Shown one piece after another: positions 47,401 to 56,421 of a stretch of 64,000 nt of DNA. The stretch covers positions 38,955-102,954 of the forward strand of contig NBOG01000013.1 in NCBI GenBank assembly GCA_002104535.1. Direction: 5' to 3'. Under the pieces are notes generated by a model. That model ran no database searches, was not told where the DNA came from, and was given only the letters and a program-made list of their open reading frames with translations. Within the stretch, counting starts at the first letter, position 1; the number at the start of each line of letters is the position of its first letter. A program made the translations under genes and the position numbers. This DNA comes from Cognaticolwellia sediminilitoris. Its GTDB lineage: Bacteria; Pseudomonadota; Gammaproteobacteria; Enterobacterales; Alteromonadaceae.

Positions 47401-49251
47401 AAGCATATTCGCTTACAAGCAGCATTTAACCATATGCATATATTTATTGACCCTAACCCTAATGCAGCAACTACCTATGTAGAGCGTGAACGTCTATTTA
47501 ATCTTCCTGGTTGTTCTTGGTCTGATTTTGATATGTCGTTAGTATCAGAAGGTGGTGGTTTATTTAATCGTTCTGACAAATCGATTAAACTGACCCCACA
47601 AATTAAGAAAATGATTGGTACTAATAAGCAAATCATGGCGCCGAACGAATTAATTCAAGCCTTGTTGAAAATGAAGGTGGATTTATTCTGGAATGGCGGT
47701 ATTGGTACTTATGTCAAAGGATCGAAAGAATCACACCTTGAAGTCGGTGACAGAGCAAACGATTCATTACGTATAAATGGCGCTGAACTACAAGCTAAAG
47801 TAGTCGGTGAAGGTGGTAACTTAGGTTTAACACATCTTGGTCGTATTGAGTTTGCCGCCAAAGGTGGCCGTATCAATGCCGACTTTGTTGATAATGCTGG
47901 TGGTGTAGATTGTTCAGATAACGAAGTTAATATCAAAATCTTACTTAACGGCTTAGTACAAAATGGCGAATTAACAGTAAAACAACGTAATAAGATCCTT
48001 TATGAAATGACGGATGAAGTTGGTGATATCGTTATTGATGATTGTTACCGTCAAACTCATTCATTGTCGATTACAGAATTACGTGGTGGCAGTTCGTTAA
48101 AAGAGCAATCACAATTTATTACGGAATTAGAACGTTCTGGAAAATTAGATCGAGCGTTAGAGTTTATACCAAGTGATGAAGAGATTGCTGAGCGATTAGC
48201 CTTAGGTAAAGGCTTAACTCGTCCTGAACTATCTGTGTTACTTGCTTACAGTAAAATGGTACTAAAAGAAGAACTTGTATGTCCTGAAATAACGGATAAC
48301 AAATACCATCAAAGCTTGCTAATTGAAGCATTTCCAAAACAGTTACAAACTAAGTACGCTGCACAAATGCAAGAGCATCCGCTAAAAGCAGAAATTATTG
48401 CGACAAAGTTAGCTAATAATATTGGAAACGATATGGGCTTTAATTTTGTTCACCGAATGAAAGTAGAAACGGGTGCAACAACGTCAGAAATTGCAAATTG
48501 CTATGCTATGGCGAGCGCAGTATTTGAATTGTCCGATATTTGGAAGAAAATTAGTGATTTAGATAATAAAATTTCTACATCAATTCAAACTGAAATGTTA
48601 TTCCAACTACGTAGAACAGTTAGAAGAGCAACACGTTGGTTCTTGCGTCACCGTAATAAGTCGTTAGATATTGCGCAATCAATTGAATTCTATCACGCTA
48701 CTTTTGCAGCGCTTTCAAACAATATTACTAAATATATGGTTGACGGTGAAGAAGCTCAACTTAAACGTGTAGAAAATGATTTAATTAAAGCGGGCGCTCC
48801 AGAGCCGGTTGCATTAAGGATTTCATTACTAAGTACATTGTTCTCGGTAATGGATCTTGCCGAAGTATCTGCTGCCGAAGCTGTTCCAATTGAATTAGCA
48901 ACTGATCTTTATTTCAAATTGGGTGCTCGATTAGACTTACATTGGTTCTTAGATCAAATTACTTCGCAACCTGTGTCTAATCATTGGCAAGCGCTAGCAA
49001 GAGCTTCTTTTAGAGAAGAGCTTGATTGGCAACAACGTTCATTAACATCAGTTATCTTACGAGGTAGCAAAGATAAAAAAGATGTTGATAAGATGTTGGA
49101 AAATTGGCTCGTCGATAGTGCACAGCCACTTGCACGCTGGGAGCATATCTTAGCAGACTTTAGAATTGGGCAAACTCACGAGTTTGCTAAATTCTCAGTA
49201 GCTTTAAGAGAGCTAATGTTATTAAGTTTACACTGCGACCCAGTTAAATAA
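44410..49251 (+). CDS. gdhB: NAD-specific glutamate dehydrogenase, large (L-GDH180) type
   Basis: The 1613-residue protein is the large bacterial NAD-GDH that oxidatively deaminates glutamate to 2-oxoglutarate and ammonia. An N-terminal region of about 700 residues carries ACT-like regulatory parts (PFLVDSVRIALSRLHLTPHL, about 102-121); the catalytic domain lies at about 790-1250, with LRGGKVARGGLRWSDRREDF, VIVPVGAKGGFVCK and GVGDMAGDVFGNGMLLSKHI. The C-terminal third is helical. Length and domain order match the 180-kDa class known from Pseudomonas, Psychrobacter and Shewanella. An AAAAGGAAAAAG ribosome site precedes the ATG; it is monocistronic and upstream of pyrD. Confidence 0.97.
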   Translation: MALVDGLPSVILSNVAQLIEKKVPAATAPLVKQFAELLYNNISTLDLNHRNDSDMYGATLSLWNTLNDHQDDKPVIKVFNPQVSKNGWTSSHTIIEIIVRDMPFLVDSVRIALSRLHLTPHLMLNSPIKIIRNENKNISGLSAAVDQKFKSTSLETVFFIEIDRQNDPAVLTKITKELHSVLSDIAVTVNDWKPMQARLRSVIDEVKQAKLPCSQEEQKESVQFLEWMLANNFTLLGYRSYEIKTLEGDIALTAKPDTSLGLMNQYDGTKARLISSLGKAAREVALGKNLLVLTKTNAKSRVHRPAHLDYIGVKRFDAKGNVIGEDRFVGLFGSAYYTNSALDLPLIKSKVAGVCKDSGYAKGTHAYKALINILETYPRDEILQSSPDELLKNVMGIFQMQERDYSGLFMRRDTFDRFYSCMVYVPRERYTTALRINTQKLLKEALGSEEDVAFTTFFSESAQARTHYIVRVNSTKADINVKEIEKNLNHAARSWDDNLADALNSHKGEAAGKALSRKYTSFPQAYKDEVLPGTAIVDIEKFEALSPDNELEMLFYQPQEEDANSRFVKLKLFHSGEPLHLSDVLPMLENFGLRVIGESPYSVKTESGEVFWILDFSMLLTGQGKFNLEVVQSLFQDAFAKVWSGQLEDDGFNRLILGAELGGREVSIVRAYAKYERQIGGTFSQNYIEDTFARYPEIAKLLIKLFNLRFSPLKKQNNKSIEKVLASLESSLDSVANLDDDRIIRRFVEMINATIRTNYFQPHPETGEKSYISFKILPEQITDVPLPLPKYEIFVYSPQVEGVHLRGGKVARGGLRWSDRREDFRTEVLGLVKAQQVKNTVIVPVGAKGGFVCKQLPDGDRNEIFEAGKECYRTFIRGLLDITDNIVAGEVVPPLNVVRHDEDDPYLVVAADKGTATFSDIANGISDEFNFWLGDAFASGGSVGYDHKGMGITAKGAWESVKRHFREMDIDCQTTDFTVVGVGDMAGDVFGNGMLLSKHIRLQAAFNHMHIFIDPNPNAATTYVERERLFNLPGCSWSDFDMSLVSEGGGLFNRSDKSIKLTPQIKKMIGTNKQIMAPNELIQALLKMKVDLFWNGGIGTYVKGSKESHLEVGDRANDSLRINGAELQAKVVGEGGNLGLTHLGRIEFAAKGGRINADFVDNAGGVDCSDNEVNIKILLNGLVQNGELTVKQRNKILYEMTDEVGDIVIDDCYRQTHSLSITELRGGSSLKEQSQFITELERSGKLDRALEFIPSDEEIAERLALGKGLTRPELSVLLAYSKMVLKEELVCPEITDNKYHQSLLIEAFPKQLQTKYAAQMQEHPLKAEIIATKLANNIGNDMGFNFVHRMKVETGATTSEIANCYAMASAVFELSDIWKKISDLDNKISTSIQTEMLFQLRRTVRRATRWFLRHRNKSLDIAQSIEFYHATFAALSNNITKYMVDGEEAQLKRVENDLIKAGAPEPVALRISLLSTLFSVMDLAEVSAAEAVPIELATDLYFKLGARLDLHWFLDQITSQPVSNHWQALARASFREELDWQQRSLTSVILRGSKDKKDVDKMLENWLVDSAQPLARWEHILADFRIGQTHEFAKFSVALRELMLLSLHCDPVK

Positions 49252-49257
49252 GTGCTA

Positions 49258-49287
49258 AAATCCCCGCCAAGAGCGGGGATTTTTTTG
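49258..49287 (+). terminator. Terminator of gdhB
   Basis: Stem AATCCCCGC (49259-49267) with GCGGGGATT (49273-49281), loop CAAGA, followed by seven T. Confidence 0.93.
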
Positions 49288-49365
49288 TCATCGAAATAAT
49301 TTACAACCTAAATGGGCTAAATTGTTGTCTCTGACATTATTTTAAAAGTTATTTAAAGAGGTATT

Positions 49366-50379
49366 ATGTTTTACTCAGCTATTCGTAAAGTGTTTTTTAA
49401 ATTCGATGCAGAAGCAATTCACGAGTTAACGATTAAAGGTTTTAAAGCGACTGGCGCAACACCTTTTAATATGCTTTATAAGCAAAGTGTAGCAAATAAA
49501 CCTGTTGAAGTTATGGGCATAAAATTCCCAAATCCGGTCGGTTTAGCAGCAGGATTAGATAAAAATGGCGAATGTATTAAAGCATTTGAAGCCTTAGGTT
49601 TTGGTTTTATTGAAATAGGAACCATTACCCCTAGGCCTCAGCCAGGTAATGAAAAACCACGGATATTTAGACTACCAGAAGCCAATGCGATTATTAACCG
49701 CATGGGGTTTAACAATAAAGGTGTTGATTACCTTGTTGACCAAGTGATTAAAGCTAAATATAAAGGTGTTCTTGGCATAAATATCGGTAAAAATAAAGAT
49801 ACACCAGATGAAAATGCCAAAGATGATTATATCCATTGTATGCGTAAGGTTTATGATCACGCTACTTACATAACGGTTAACATATCTTCTCCGAACACCC
49901 CTGGTTTACGTTCATTGCAATACGGCGATGCACTTAATGAATTACTTTCTGCTTTAAAGGCCGAACAAACATCACTTGCTGAGCAATTTGGTAAATATGT
50001 TCCTGTTGCTGTAAAAATAGCACCTGATTTGAATGAAGAAGAAGTAAACTCTATTGCTCAATGTTTAATCGATAATAATATCGATGGTGTCATCGCGACT
50101 AATACGACATTAGCCCGTGATAAAGTTGCGCATTTACCCTTTGGTGATGAGCAAGGTGGCTTAAGTGGCGCGCCAGTTAAGCAACAAAGTACAAAAGTTA
50201 TTGCGCAGTTAGCTAAAGCACTTGATAACAAGCTACCGATTATTGGCGTCGGCGGCATTGCTTCAGGCGAGGGTGCTCAAGAGAAGTTTTCAGCGGGTGC
50301 GCAACTAGTGCAAGTATATACTGGCTTTATTTATCAAGGTCCGCGATTAATTAAAGACATTGTCGAGTCAATTAATTAA
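49366..50379 (+). CDS. pyrD: Dihydroorotate dehydrogenase (quinone), class 2
   Basis: PyrD oxidises dihydroorotate to orotate in pyrimidine synthesis and passes electrons to quinones at the inner membrane. The 337-residue protein has the class 2 N-terminal extension (about 1-40), [18 protein letters not shown] (about 57-74), [20 protein letters not shown] and the active-site Ser in [14 protein letters not shown] (about 172-185). [13 protein letters not shown] near residue 295 binds FMN. An AAAGAGGT ribosome site precedes the ATG. It is followed by a bidirectional terminator facing the convergent coiled-coil gene. Confidence 0.97.
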   Translation: MFYSAIRKVFFKFDAEAIHELTIKGFKATGATPFNMLYKQSVANKPVEVMGIKFPNPVGLAAGLDKNGECIKAFEALGFGFIEIGTITPRPQPGNEKPRIFRLPEANAIINRMGFNNKGVDYLVDQVIKAKYKGVLGINIGKNKDTPDENAKDDYIHCMRKVYDHATYITVNISSPNTPGLRSLQYGDALNELLSALKAEQTSLAEQFGKYVPVAVKIAPDLNEEEVNSIAQCLIDNNIDGVIATNTTLARDKVAHLPFGDEQGGLSGAPVKQQSTKVIAQLAKALDNKLPIIGVGGIASGEGAQEKFSAGAQLVQVYTGFIYQGPRLIKDIVESIN

Positions 50380-50404
50380 TCGGCATTCAGTAACAGTTTT
50401 AAAA

Positions 50405-50443
50405 AAAAAGGTCATCTTCGAACTAATCGAGATGACCTTTTTT
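50405..50443. terminator. Bidirectional terminator between pyrD and the convergent gene
   Basis: AGGTCATCT (50409-50417) pairs with AGATGACCT (50430-50438), with A-run before and T-run after, so it can act on both strands. Confidence 0.9.
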
Positions 50444-50473
50444 CTATGTATTTGAAAAGTTAACTGAGGTTAT

Positions 50474-51232
50474 TTAATTTACTAACTTAGCCTCTAATCT
50501 TTCAACTCTTTCTAATAACAATTGCAAGCTGGTATCAAACTCATTGACAGTGGTTGCAGTAAACATCTGTTGTTGATCACGGCTTTGTGCATTTGCATCG
50601 AGTTTATTCAGTTGCGCCGTTAGCTTTTTAATATCGTCTTTTAAACTGCTTACAGCAATCAATTGTTCAGATACGGCACTGATTGAAAATTCAGTAGCAG
50701 TGATTTTGTCTTTTAAATCATTCAACGTACTATTTTGTTGATCAATAGCGTTGTTTTGCTGTTCATTACTCTGCGCTAACTTAATACTTTTAGAGTTTAA
50801 CTCTTTAATTTCGTTTTGGTTTCTGCGCCATGCAGACGCCCATAATTTGTCCATTTCCGTTAGCAATAACTCAGTTTTTTCACTAATAGATTCTAGTTTA
50901 ATTTTTAAGGCTATCGTTGATTCACCGATTTCTTCGCCGGTAGCGGAGAGTTGATTTTCTAGTTGTTGAATTCTTGCAACGCTATTATCTAATTGAGCGT
51001 TGACCGCTATATCTTGCTGGTAAAAGTACCAACCACAAAAACCTAACGCCACGTAAGGCATAAGTGCGATAAGCGTTTTGCCAAACCCAGACGAATTACC
51101 TTGTTGATTTTTTACACTATTATTGACAGTTTTATTTTTTTGCACAGATTTTGAAGTTACTTCACGCGCTGTTTTTACTTGGTCACTATCGATATTAATT
51201 GTTGGAATTTCAGGCTCTACACGATTAGACAA
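50474..51232 (-). CDS. Coiled-coil membrane protein of unknown function
   Basis: A 252-residue protein I cannot assign to a named family. It has a polar N-terminal tail of about 53 residues, one hydrophobic segment (about 54-71, TLIALMPYVALGFCGWYF), then a long region of heptad-like Leu/Ile/Gln pattern (about 78-250) indicating a coiled coil, with many Gln, Asn and Ser. The topology is N-in with a periplasmic coiled coil. It lies downstream of asnB on the same strand but beyond the asnB terminator, so it is probably transcribed separately. It resembles in layout HemX- or ZapG-like proteins only in general shape. Confidence 0.8.
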   Translation of the reverse strand: MSNRVEPEIPTINIDSDQVKTAREVTSKSVQKNKTVNNSVKNQQGNSSGFGKTLIALMPYVALGFCGWYFYQQDIAVNAQLDNSVARIQQLENQLSATGEEIGESTIALKIKLESISEKTELLLTEMDKLWASAWRRNQNEIKELNSKSIKLAQSNEQQNNAIDQQNSTLNDLKDKITATEFSISAVSEQLIAVSSLKDDIKKLTAQLNKLDANAQSRDQQQMFTATTVNEFDTSLQLLLERVERLEAKLVN

Positions 51233-51324
51233 GGGGATATCCTAATAACTATGGCTATAATACTAAAGGTATTAATTAATTGTTGTTTGCTTTGCGCTCA
51301 CTTTATAATATTTCCTATAAATTG

Positions 51325-51355
51325 TACAAAAAAAACCGACGTATTCGTCGGTTTT
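51325..51355 (-). terminator. Terminator of asnB
   Basis: AAAACCGACG (51332-51341) pairs with CGTCGGTTTT (51346-51355), loop of four; on the minus strand it ends in a run of nine T. It lies 33 bases after the asnB stop. Confidence 0.9.
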
Positions 51356-51387
51356 ATTTACAGTGGTGAAAATAGCACTTTTTGATA

Positions 51388-53052
51388 CTAGTAACTATCG
51401 TTATGAACACTTTGTACTGCTCGTCCTGAAGGATCGGCCATATTGGCAAAACTTTCATCCCAAGCTAATGCTTCTGGGGTACTACAGGCAACCGATTTAC
51501 CACCTGGTACGCATTCAGCAGCAGAATCGAGAGGAAAGTGTTGTTCAAAAATACAACGGTAAAAGTAAGCTTCTTTAGTATCAGGTGTATTTAACGGAAA
51601 CTTAAATGCAGCACTCGCCAATTGTTGATCGCTAACTTGGGATTCAACATGAGCTTTTAAGCCATCTATCCAAGAGTAACCCACACCATCAGAAAACTGT
51701 TCTTTTTGTCGCCATAAAATTTCTTGTGGTAAATAACCTTCAAATGAAGAGCGCAAAATAGCTTTTTCCATTTTTCCGTTACCGCACATTTTATCTTCTG
51801 GATTAATACGCATTGCCACGTCCATGAAGTTTTTATCTAAGAAGGGCACACGTGCCTCTATTCCCCATGCTGACATAGACTTGTTAGCGCGCAAGCAATC
51901 AAACATGTGTAGTTTATCTAGCTTGCGTAACAATTCGTTATGAAATTCTTCAGCATTTGGTGCTTTATGAAAATATAAATAGCCGCCAAATATTTCATCA
52001 GCACCTTCACCAGATAGCACCATTTTGATACCCATAGCTTTGATTTTTCTCGCCATCAAATACATTGGTGTCGATGCACGTATAGTCGTTACATCATAGG
52101 TTTCAAGGTGATAAATAACTTCTTTTAGAGCATCTATACCTTCTTGCTCGGTAAATATCACACTATGATGAATAGTACCGATACTATCAGCAACAGTTTG
52201 CGCAGCAATTAAATCAGGAGAGCCTTCCAAGCCACATGCAAATGAATGTACTTTCGGCCACCAAGCTTCTGATAAATCGTTTTCTTCAATGCGCCTAGCA
52301 GCAAATTTTTGAGTAATAGCTGAAATTAATGAAGAGTCCAAACCACCAGAAAGTAATACACCATAAGGCACATCAGTCATTAGGTGGCTTTTTACCGAGT
52401 CTTCAAGCGCTTCGCGTAGCTTTTCTTTACTGGTGTTGTTATCTTTAATTGCTGAATATTTTTGCCAGTTACGTTGGTAATATTTCTCAATAGTGCCAAC
52501 TTTGCTGTCAAGGATATGACCTGGAGGAAACTCAGCCACCGTTTTACAGATAGGCATTAACGCTTTCATTTCAGAGGCAACGTAGAAGTTACCTTCTTCG
52601 TCATAACCTGTGTATAACGGGATTATACCGATATGGTCACGTGCAATTAGGTAACTGTTGTCAGTTTCGTTATATAAACAAAAAGCAAACATACCTTGAA
52701 GTTTATCAACAAAATCGCTTCCAAATTTTTCAAACATTGGGATGATGATTTCACAGTCTGAAGCGGTTTGAAAATCATATTGAGGTGTATGCTGATTTGC
52801 TAACGTTTTATGGTTGTATATTTCACCGTTAACCGCTAAAACTTTTGATTTGTCACTGCTGTATAATGGCTGAGCGCCATGTTCAGTATCTACAATTGAT
52901 AAACGCTCATGGACTAAAATTACATGATCATTGTTGTAAATACCAGACCAGTCTGGACCGCGATGGCGTAATAACCGAGAATACTCTAAAGCTTTTGGAC
53001 GAAGTGCATCTGCACCTGTTTTAATATCTAATATACAAAATATCGAACACAT
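51388..53052 (-). CDS. asnB: Asparagine synthetase B, glutamine-hydrolysing
   Basis: AsnB makes asparagine from aspartate using glutamine and ATP. The class II glutaminase domain begins MCSIFCILDIKTG, with nucleophile Cys2 after Met removal, followed by RHRGPDWSG (29-37) and NGEIYN (75-80). The synthetase domain has the PP-loop SGGLDS (235-240) and GEGADEIFGGY (about 349-359). Length 554 is the family's usual size. The C-terminus VPGGKSVACSTPEALAWDES is typical of the enterobacterial AsnB group. The gene is monocistronic. Confidence 0.97.
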   Translation of the reverse strand: MCSIFCILDIKTGADALRPKALEYSRLLRHRGPDWSGIYNNDHVILVHERLSIVDTEHGAQPLYSSDKSKVLAVNGEIYNHKTLANQHTPQYDFQTASDCEIIIPMFEKFGSDFVDKLQGMFAFCLYNETDNSYLIARDHIGIIPLYTGYDEEGNFYVASEMKALMPICKTVAEFPPGHILDSKVGTIEKYYQRNWQKYSAIKDNNTSKEKLREALEDSVKSHLMTDVPYGVLLSGGLDSSLISAITQKFAARRIEENDLSEAWWPKVHSFACGLEGSPDLIAAQTVADSIGTIHHSVIFTEQEGIDALKEVIYHLETYDVTTIRASTPMYLMARKIKAMGIKMVLSGEGADEIFGGYLYFHKAPNAEEFHNELLRKLDKLHMFDCLRANKSMSAWGIEARVPFLDKNFMDVAMRINPEDKMCGNGKMEKAILRSSFEGYLPQEILWRQKEQFSDGVGYSWIDGLKAHVESQVSDQQLASAAFKFPLNTPDTKEAYFYRCIFEQHFPLDSAAECVPGGKSVACSTPEALAWDESFANMADPSGRAVQSVHNDSY

Positions 53053-53391
53053 TGAAGTGCTACCCCTTTATATTTATTAATGACAAATTGTGTGATGAAA
53101 CAACTTCAATAAGACTATTGAAGTTAAGTGAGGGTTGTAAAGAACAGAAAAGTTAATTAAAAATCGACATAATTACTGTTGAATAAAACGCTACATGGAC
53201 ACTTTGACAGCATTTGATAAAAAATCAATAGAATTTTTGCTCTAATTTGATAAAAAGCATGTATGACAGACTTTCCTTATTAAATAATCGCTAGTGTTAA
53301 AAATCTCAATACATTAATATGCCATTATAATAATTAGATTGAACAAAAGTTTATGTTCATCATAGTCAATTAATTTATCAAAGAGCGATTA
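53053..53391. other. Divergent intergenic region asnB / C15-like gene
   Basis: About 340 AT-rich bases between divergent starts; it must contain the promoters of both genes. No open frame, RNA gene or clear operator was recognised. Confidence 0.45.
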
Positions 53392-54582
53392 ATGTTTAGA
53401 ACTTTAAAGATAAAAAAAATACCGCTATTTATTGCCTCCATCACTCTTAGTTTAAGTGTGGTTGTTAATGGTCAAGAAATCGATAAATCTGAAATAACCG
53501 TTGAAGAAAAACGTGTTCATAAGGCGATAGCCACTATCCCTGATGTCGCTCAACGCCTTTCTAATCGAGTTGAGAAGTTTACTAGTTTAGTGAACAAAGC
53601 GACAAATTATACTGTACTGACACAATTAATAATTCGACATGGTGCAGGGGTATTTAAAGATGCTAAAGCGTCATTTAATCAACTCAATGATTATGACGAT
53701 CGACCGCTTTATTGGGCACGTTTGCAAATGAGTAAAGCACTGCGCTCATCAAAGGCTTTTGGTGAGTTATTTCCTAACCAACAACAAAAATTGCTATGGA
53801 ACTTAGAGTTGTTATCTCGTGGCCAAGCGGATGTTAAATTTGATAAAAAAACCGATAAGAAAATATTATTAACGGGCTTTGACCCATTTTTTCTTGATCG
53901 CCATATCGATCAAAGTAACCCATCTGGCGTAGTCGCATTGTCCTTAGATGACGTCGTCGTCAGTATTAACGGCCAAACTGCGGAAATTGAAGTACTTATA
54001 ATTCCCGTGCGTTTTGCTGACTTTGACCAAGGTATGATTGAAGAGCTTTTAACCCCTTATGTGCAAAATAAATCGGTTGATATGATCCTAACCGTCAGCA
54101 TGGGAAGAGAAAATTTCGATTTAGAGAGATACCCAGCATTACGTCGTAGTGCTGAAGCTCCAGATAACTTAAATATTCTTACCGGTGCAAGCAAACAAAA
54201 CCCAATCATTCCGAAATTAAAGGATAAATTTTTGTCAGGCCCTGAGTTTGTAGAATTTAGTTTACCTATATTGGCGATGAAAAAGGGCGGTGGCAAATAT
54301 TCAATAAATGATAATCGTGAGGTATCAACCTTAACAGGTGGTACATTTAATGCTAAATCACTTGCTGATATTGTCAAGCAAACATCTGTTAGCGGCTCAG
54401 GAGGTAGTTATCTATCTAATGAAGTGTCTTATCGCAGTATATTGTTACGAGATAAGTTTAATTTAATGTTACCCGTAGGTCATATACATACGCCACGCAT
54501 CCAAGCTTTTGACCAACAAGCATTAATGGATATTGTAAATCAGACTAAAAACATCATCACTCAAGGCGTAGCAGGCTTGTAG
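53392..54582 (+). CDS. Exported pyroglutamyl-peptidase I (C15)-like protein with Cys-to-Ser at the active site
   Basis: A 396-residue protein with a signal peptide (about 1-28), a helical N-terminal extension of about 120 residues and a C-terminal half (about 157-385) that follows the C15 pyroglutamyl-peptidase fold: ILLTGFDPFFLDRHIDQSNP (158-177), the Glu motif FDLER (Glu245) and HIHTP (His366). The nucleophile motif, normally AGTYxCN, reads GGSYLSN here, so the expected Cys is Ser342. The known enzyme is cytosolic and about 215 residues; this is larger and exported. It may be a non-catalytic binding protein or a serine variant. The closest family is clear; activity is not. Confidence 0.8.
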   Translation: MFRTLKIKKIPLFIASITLSLSVVVNGQEIDKSEITVEEKRVHKAIATIPDVAQRLSNRVEKFTSLVNKATNYTVLTQLIIRHGAGVFKDAKASFNQLNDYDDRPLYWARLQMSKALRSSKAFGELFPNQQQKLLWNLELLSRGQADVKFDKKTDKKILLTGFDPFFLDRHIDQSNPSGVVALSLDDVVVSINGQTAEIEVLIIPVRFADFDQGMIEELLTPYVQNKSVDMILTVSMGRENFDLERYPALRRSAEAPDNLNILTGASKQNPIIPKLKDKFLSGPEFVEFSLPILAMKKGGGKYSINDNREVSTLTGGTFNAKSLADIVKQTSVSGSGGSYLSNEVSYRSILLRDKFNLMLPVGHIHTPRIQAFDQQALMDIVNQTKNIITQGVAGL

Positions 54583-54618
54583 TTGTTATAAATTTTCTTT
54601 TACGGATTGTAAAAATCA

Positions 54619-54665
54619 AAAAGCGCTAATAAATATGAAGTGACCCCCAATATTAGCGCTTTTTT
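54619..54665. terminator. Bidirectional terminator between the C15-like gene and mltD
   Basis: AAAAGCGCTAATA (about 54619-54631) pairs with TATTAGCGCTTTT (about 54650-54662) across an 18-base loop; T-runs are present on both strands. Confidence 0.85.
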
Positions 54666-54689
54666 AATGTCTAACGGTTGTGATTTAAT

Positions 54690-56342
54690 TTAAATATTAT
54701 TAGTAACGTCTACTGACAGCTTTAACATTTGTCCCGGTTGTAAGTATTTGTCACGGCTTAAGCTATTCCAACGCTCAATGTCTCTAATAGAGACATTAAA
54801 CTTATCTGCTATACGGGCAAATGAATCACCTTTTCTTACACGATAGGTAATGTTACGCATTATAGCTTGCTCGTTCGGCGAACGGTTAGCAGCCAAAAGG
54901 TTTTTATTGGAATTTTTCTGCCAAATAACTAATTTTTGACCTGGCTTGATGGTGTCTCTTGGCGCCATGCCATTCCATTTAGCAATGCTTCTGGTCGATA
55001 CTTTATAAGTGCGGCTTAAGTCCCATAACGTGTCACCAGGTTTTACAATATGAACACGCTTTTCACCCGCAAGTACTTTATTTTGCGTTTTAGCTAAACG
55101 TTGATTTTGTGACAATAAGTAACTATCTAAAGAAGCCGTAGCCACAGGGATAAGTAAAAACTTGCCCGCTCTAATGTGATTGTCTTTAACATTGTTAACT
55201 TGTCTAATTAAGTCAATTTCAGTATTAAATTTCTGGGCTATTTTACCTAAACTGTCACCACTTTTAATTTTATAGCGTTGCCAAGCTAAACGATCTTTTT
55301 TACTTAATTTTTGCAGACCTTGTTTAAACTCTTCAATTTTATGATTAGGCAATAACAAGTAGTGTGGTCCATCAGGATCTGTAGCCCAACGATTGAAGCC
55401 TGGGTTAAGTCGTTGCAATTCAGTTAATGTTAACTTTGCTAATTGTGCTGCTTTAGCTAAATCAAGCTGTGAACCTATATCGACCTTACTGATCACCGGA
55501 CTATTATCTATTTCATACAGCTTGATCTTTAACTCTTCACTACGTTTAATAATGTCTGCTAACGCTAGTAACTTAGGGACATAAGCGCGAGTTTCTTTTG
55601 GTAAATCTAATGACCAAAAATCGGTTGGTAGGTTTTTACTTTTGTTTTTTCTAACGGCCCGTCGTACTCGTCCTTCACCTGAATTATAGGCTGCAAGGGC
55701 AAGCATCCAATCGCCATCAAAAAATTTATTTAAATATTTTAAATATTTAATTGCACCTTCTGTTGAAGCAACAACATCACGTCGACCGTCATACCACCAA
55801 TTTTGCTTCATACCAAAGCGCTTACCCGTAGCAGGAACAAATTGCCACATCCCTGAAGCTCGACCATGTGAATAAGCGAAAGGGTCGAAAGCACTTTCGA
55901 CAATAGGTAATAGCGCTATTTCTAAAGGAATATCGTTAGCTTCAAGCGCTTCAACAATGTAAAACAAAAATGGCTCGGCTCGTTTAGCTACTCTTTTCAA
56001 GTAAGTAGGGTGCTTAACAAACCAATCCCTTTGACTGGTAATGCGAGGGTTTTCTGGAATGCTAAATGCAAGTTTACTACGAATGCGTTGCCATACATCG
56101 TTAGACAAGAAGCTTTCTTTTACATCATTACCGAGGTCAATATTGCCATCGGCAACGGGGTGTATAACGTCTAAAGCCTCATCTTTAAGCAATGCTTGAT
56201 TAATTTCGACCGCAGACGCAACGTCGATAAATGCTTCAGTTTCTGTATTTGTTTGATGATTATTTGAATGAGTTTGATCTAAAATAGATTGGCAACCGGA
56301 CAATAAAATGACGGTTGCAACAGATAGTTTTATGTACTTCAT
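54690..56342 (-). CDS. mltD: Membrane-bound lytic murein transglycosylase D
   Basis: MltD is an outer-membrane lipoprotein that cleaves peptidoglycan. The lipobox LLSGC places the acylated Cys at residue 17. The SLT domain has catalytic Glu149 in LPIVESAFDPFAYSHGRASG (145-164) and MWQFVPATGKRFG. Three LysM peptidoglycan-binding repeats follow (about 352-398, 430-474 and 498-541). The 550-residue length is in the upper range of the family. gloB lies upstream on the same strand, the arrangement found in E. coli. Confidence 0.96.
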   Translation of the reverse strand: MKYIKLSVATVILLSGCQSILDQTHSNNHQTNTETEAFIDVASAVEINQALLKDEALDVIHPVADGNIDLGNDVKESFLSNDVWQRIRSKLAFSIPENPRITSQRDWFVKHPTYLKRVAKRAEPFLFYIVEALEANDIPLEIALLPIVESAFDPFAYSHGRASGMWQFVPATGKRFGMKQNWWYDGRRDVVASTEGAIKYLKYLNKFFDGDWMLALAAYNSGEGRVRRAVRKNKSKNLPTDFWSLDLPKETRAYVPKLLALADIIKRSEELKIKLYEIDNSPVISKVDIGSQLDLAKAAQLAKLTLTELQRLNPGFNRWATDPDGPHYLLLPNHKIEEFKQGLQKLSKKDRLAWQRYKIKSGDSLGKIAQKFNTEIDLIRQVNNVKDNHIRAGKFLLIPVATASLDSYLLSQNQRLAKTQNKVLAGEKRVHIVKPGDTLWDLSRTYKVSTRSIAKWNGMAPRDTIKPGQKLVIWQKNSNKNLLAANRSPNEQAIMRNITYRVRKGDSFARIADKFNVSIRDIERWNSLSRDKYLQPGQMLKLSVDVTNNI

Positions 56343-56421
56343 GTAATGTCTATGTAAATTTACTTGCCACCAGTGTCACTTATTTAGCGCTATTATTCAA
56401 GATTTGCCCAATAAAAGCGCC

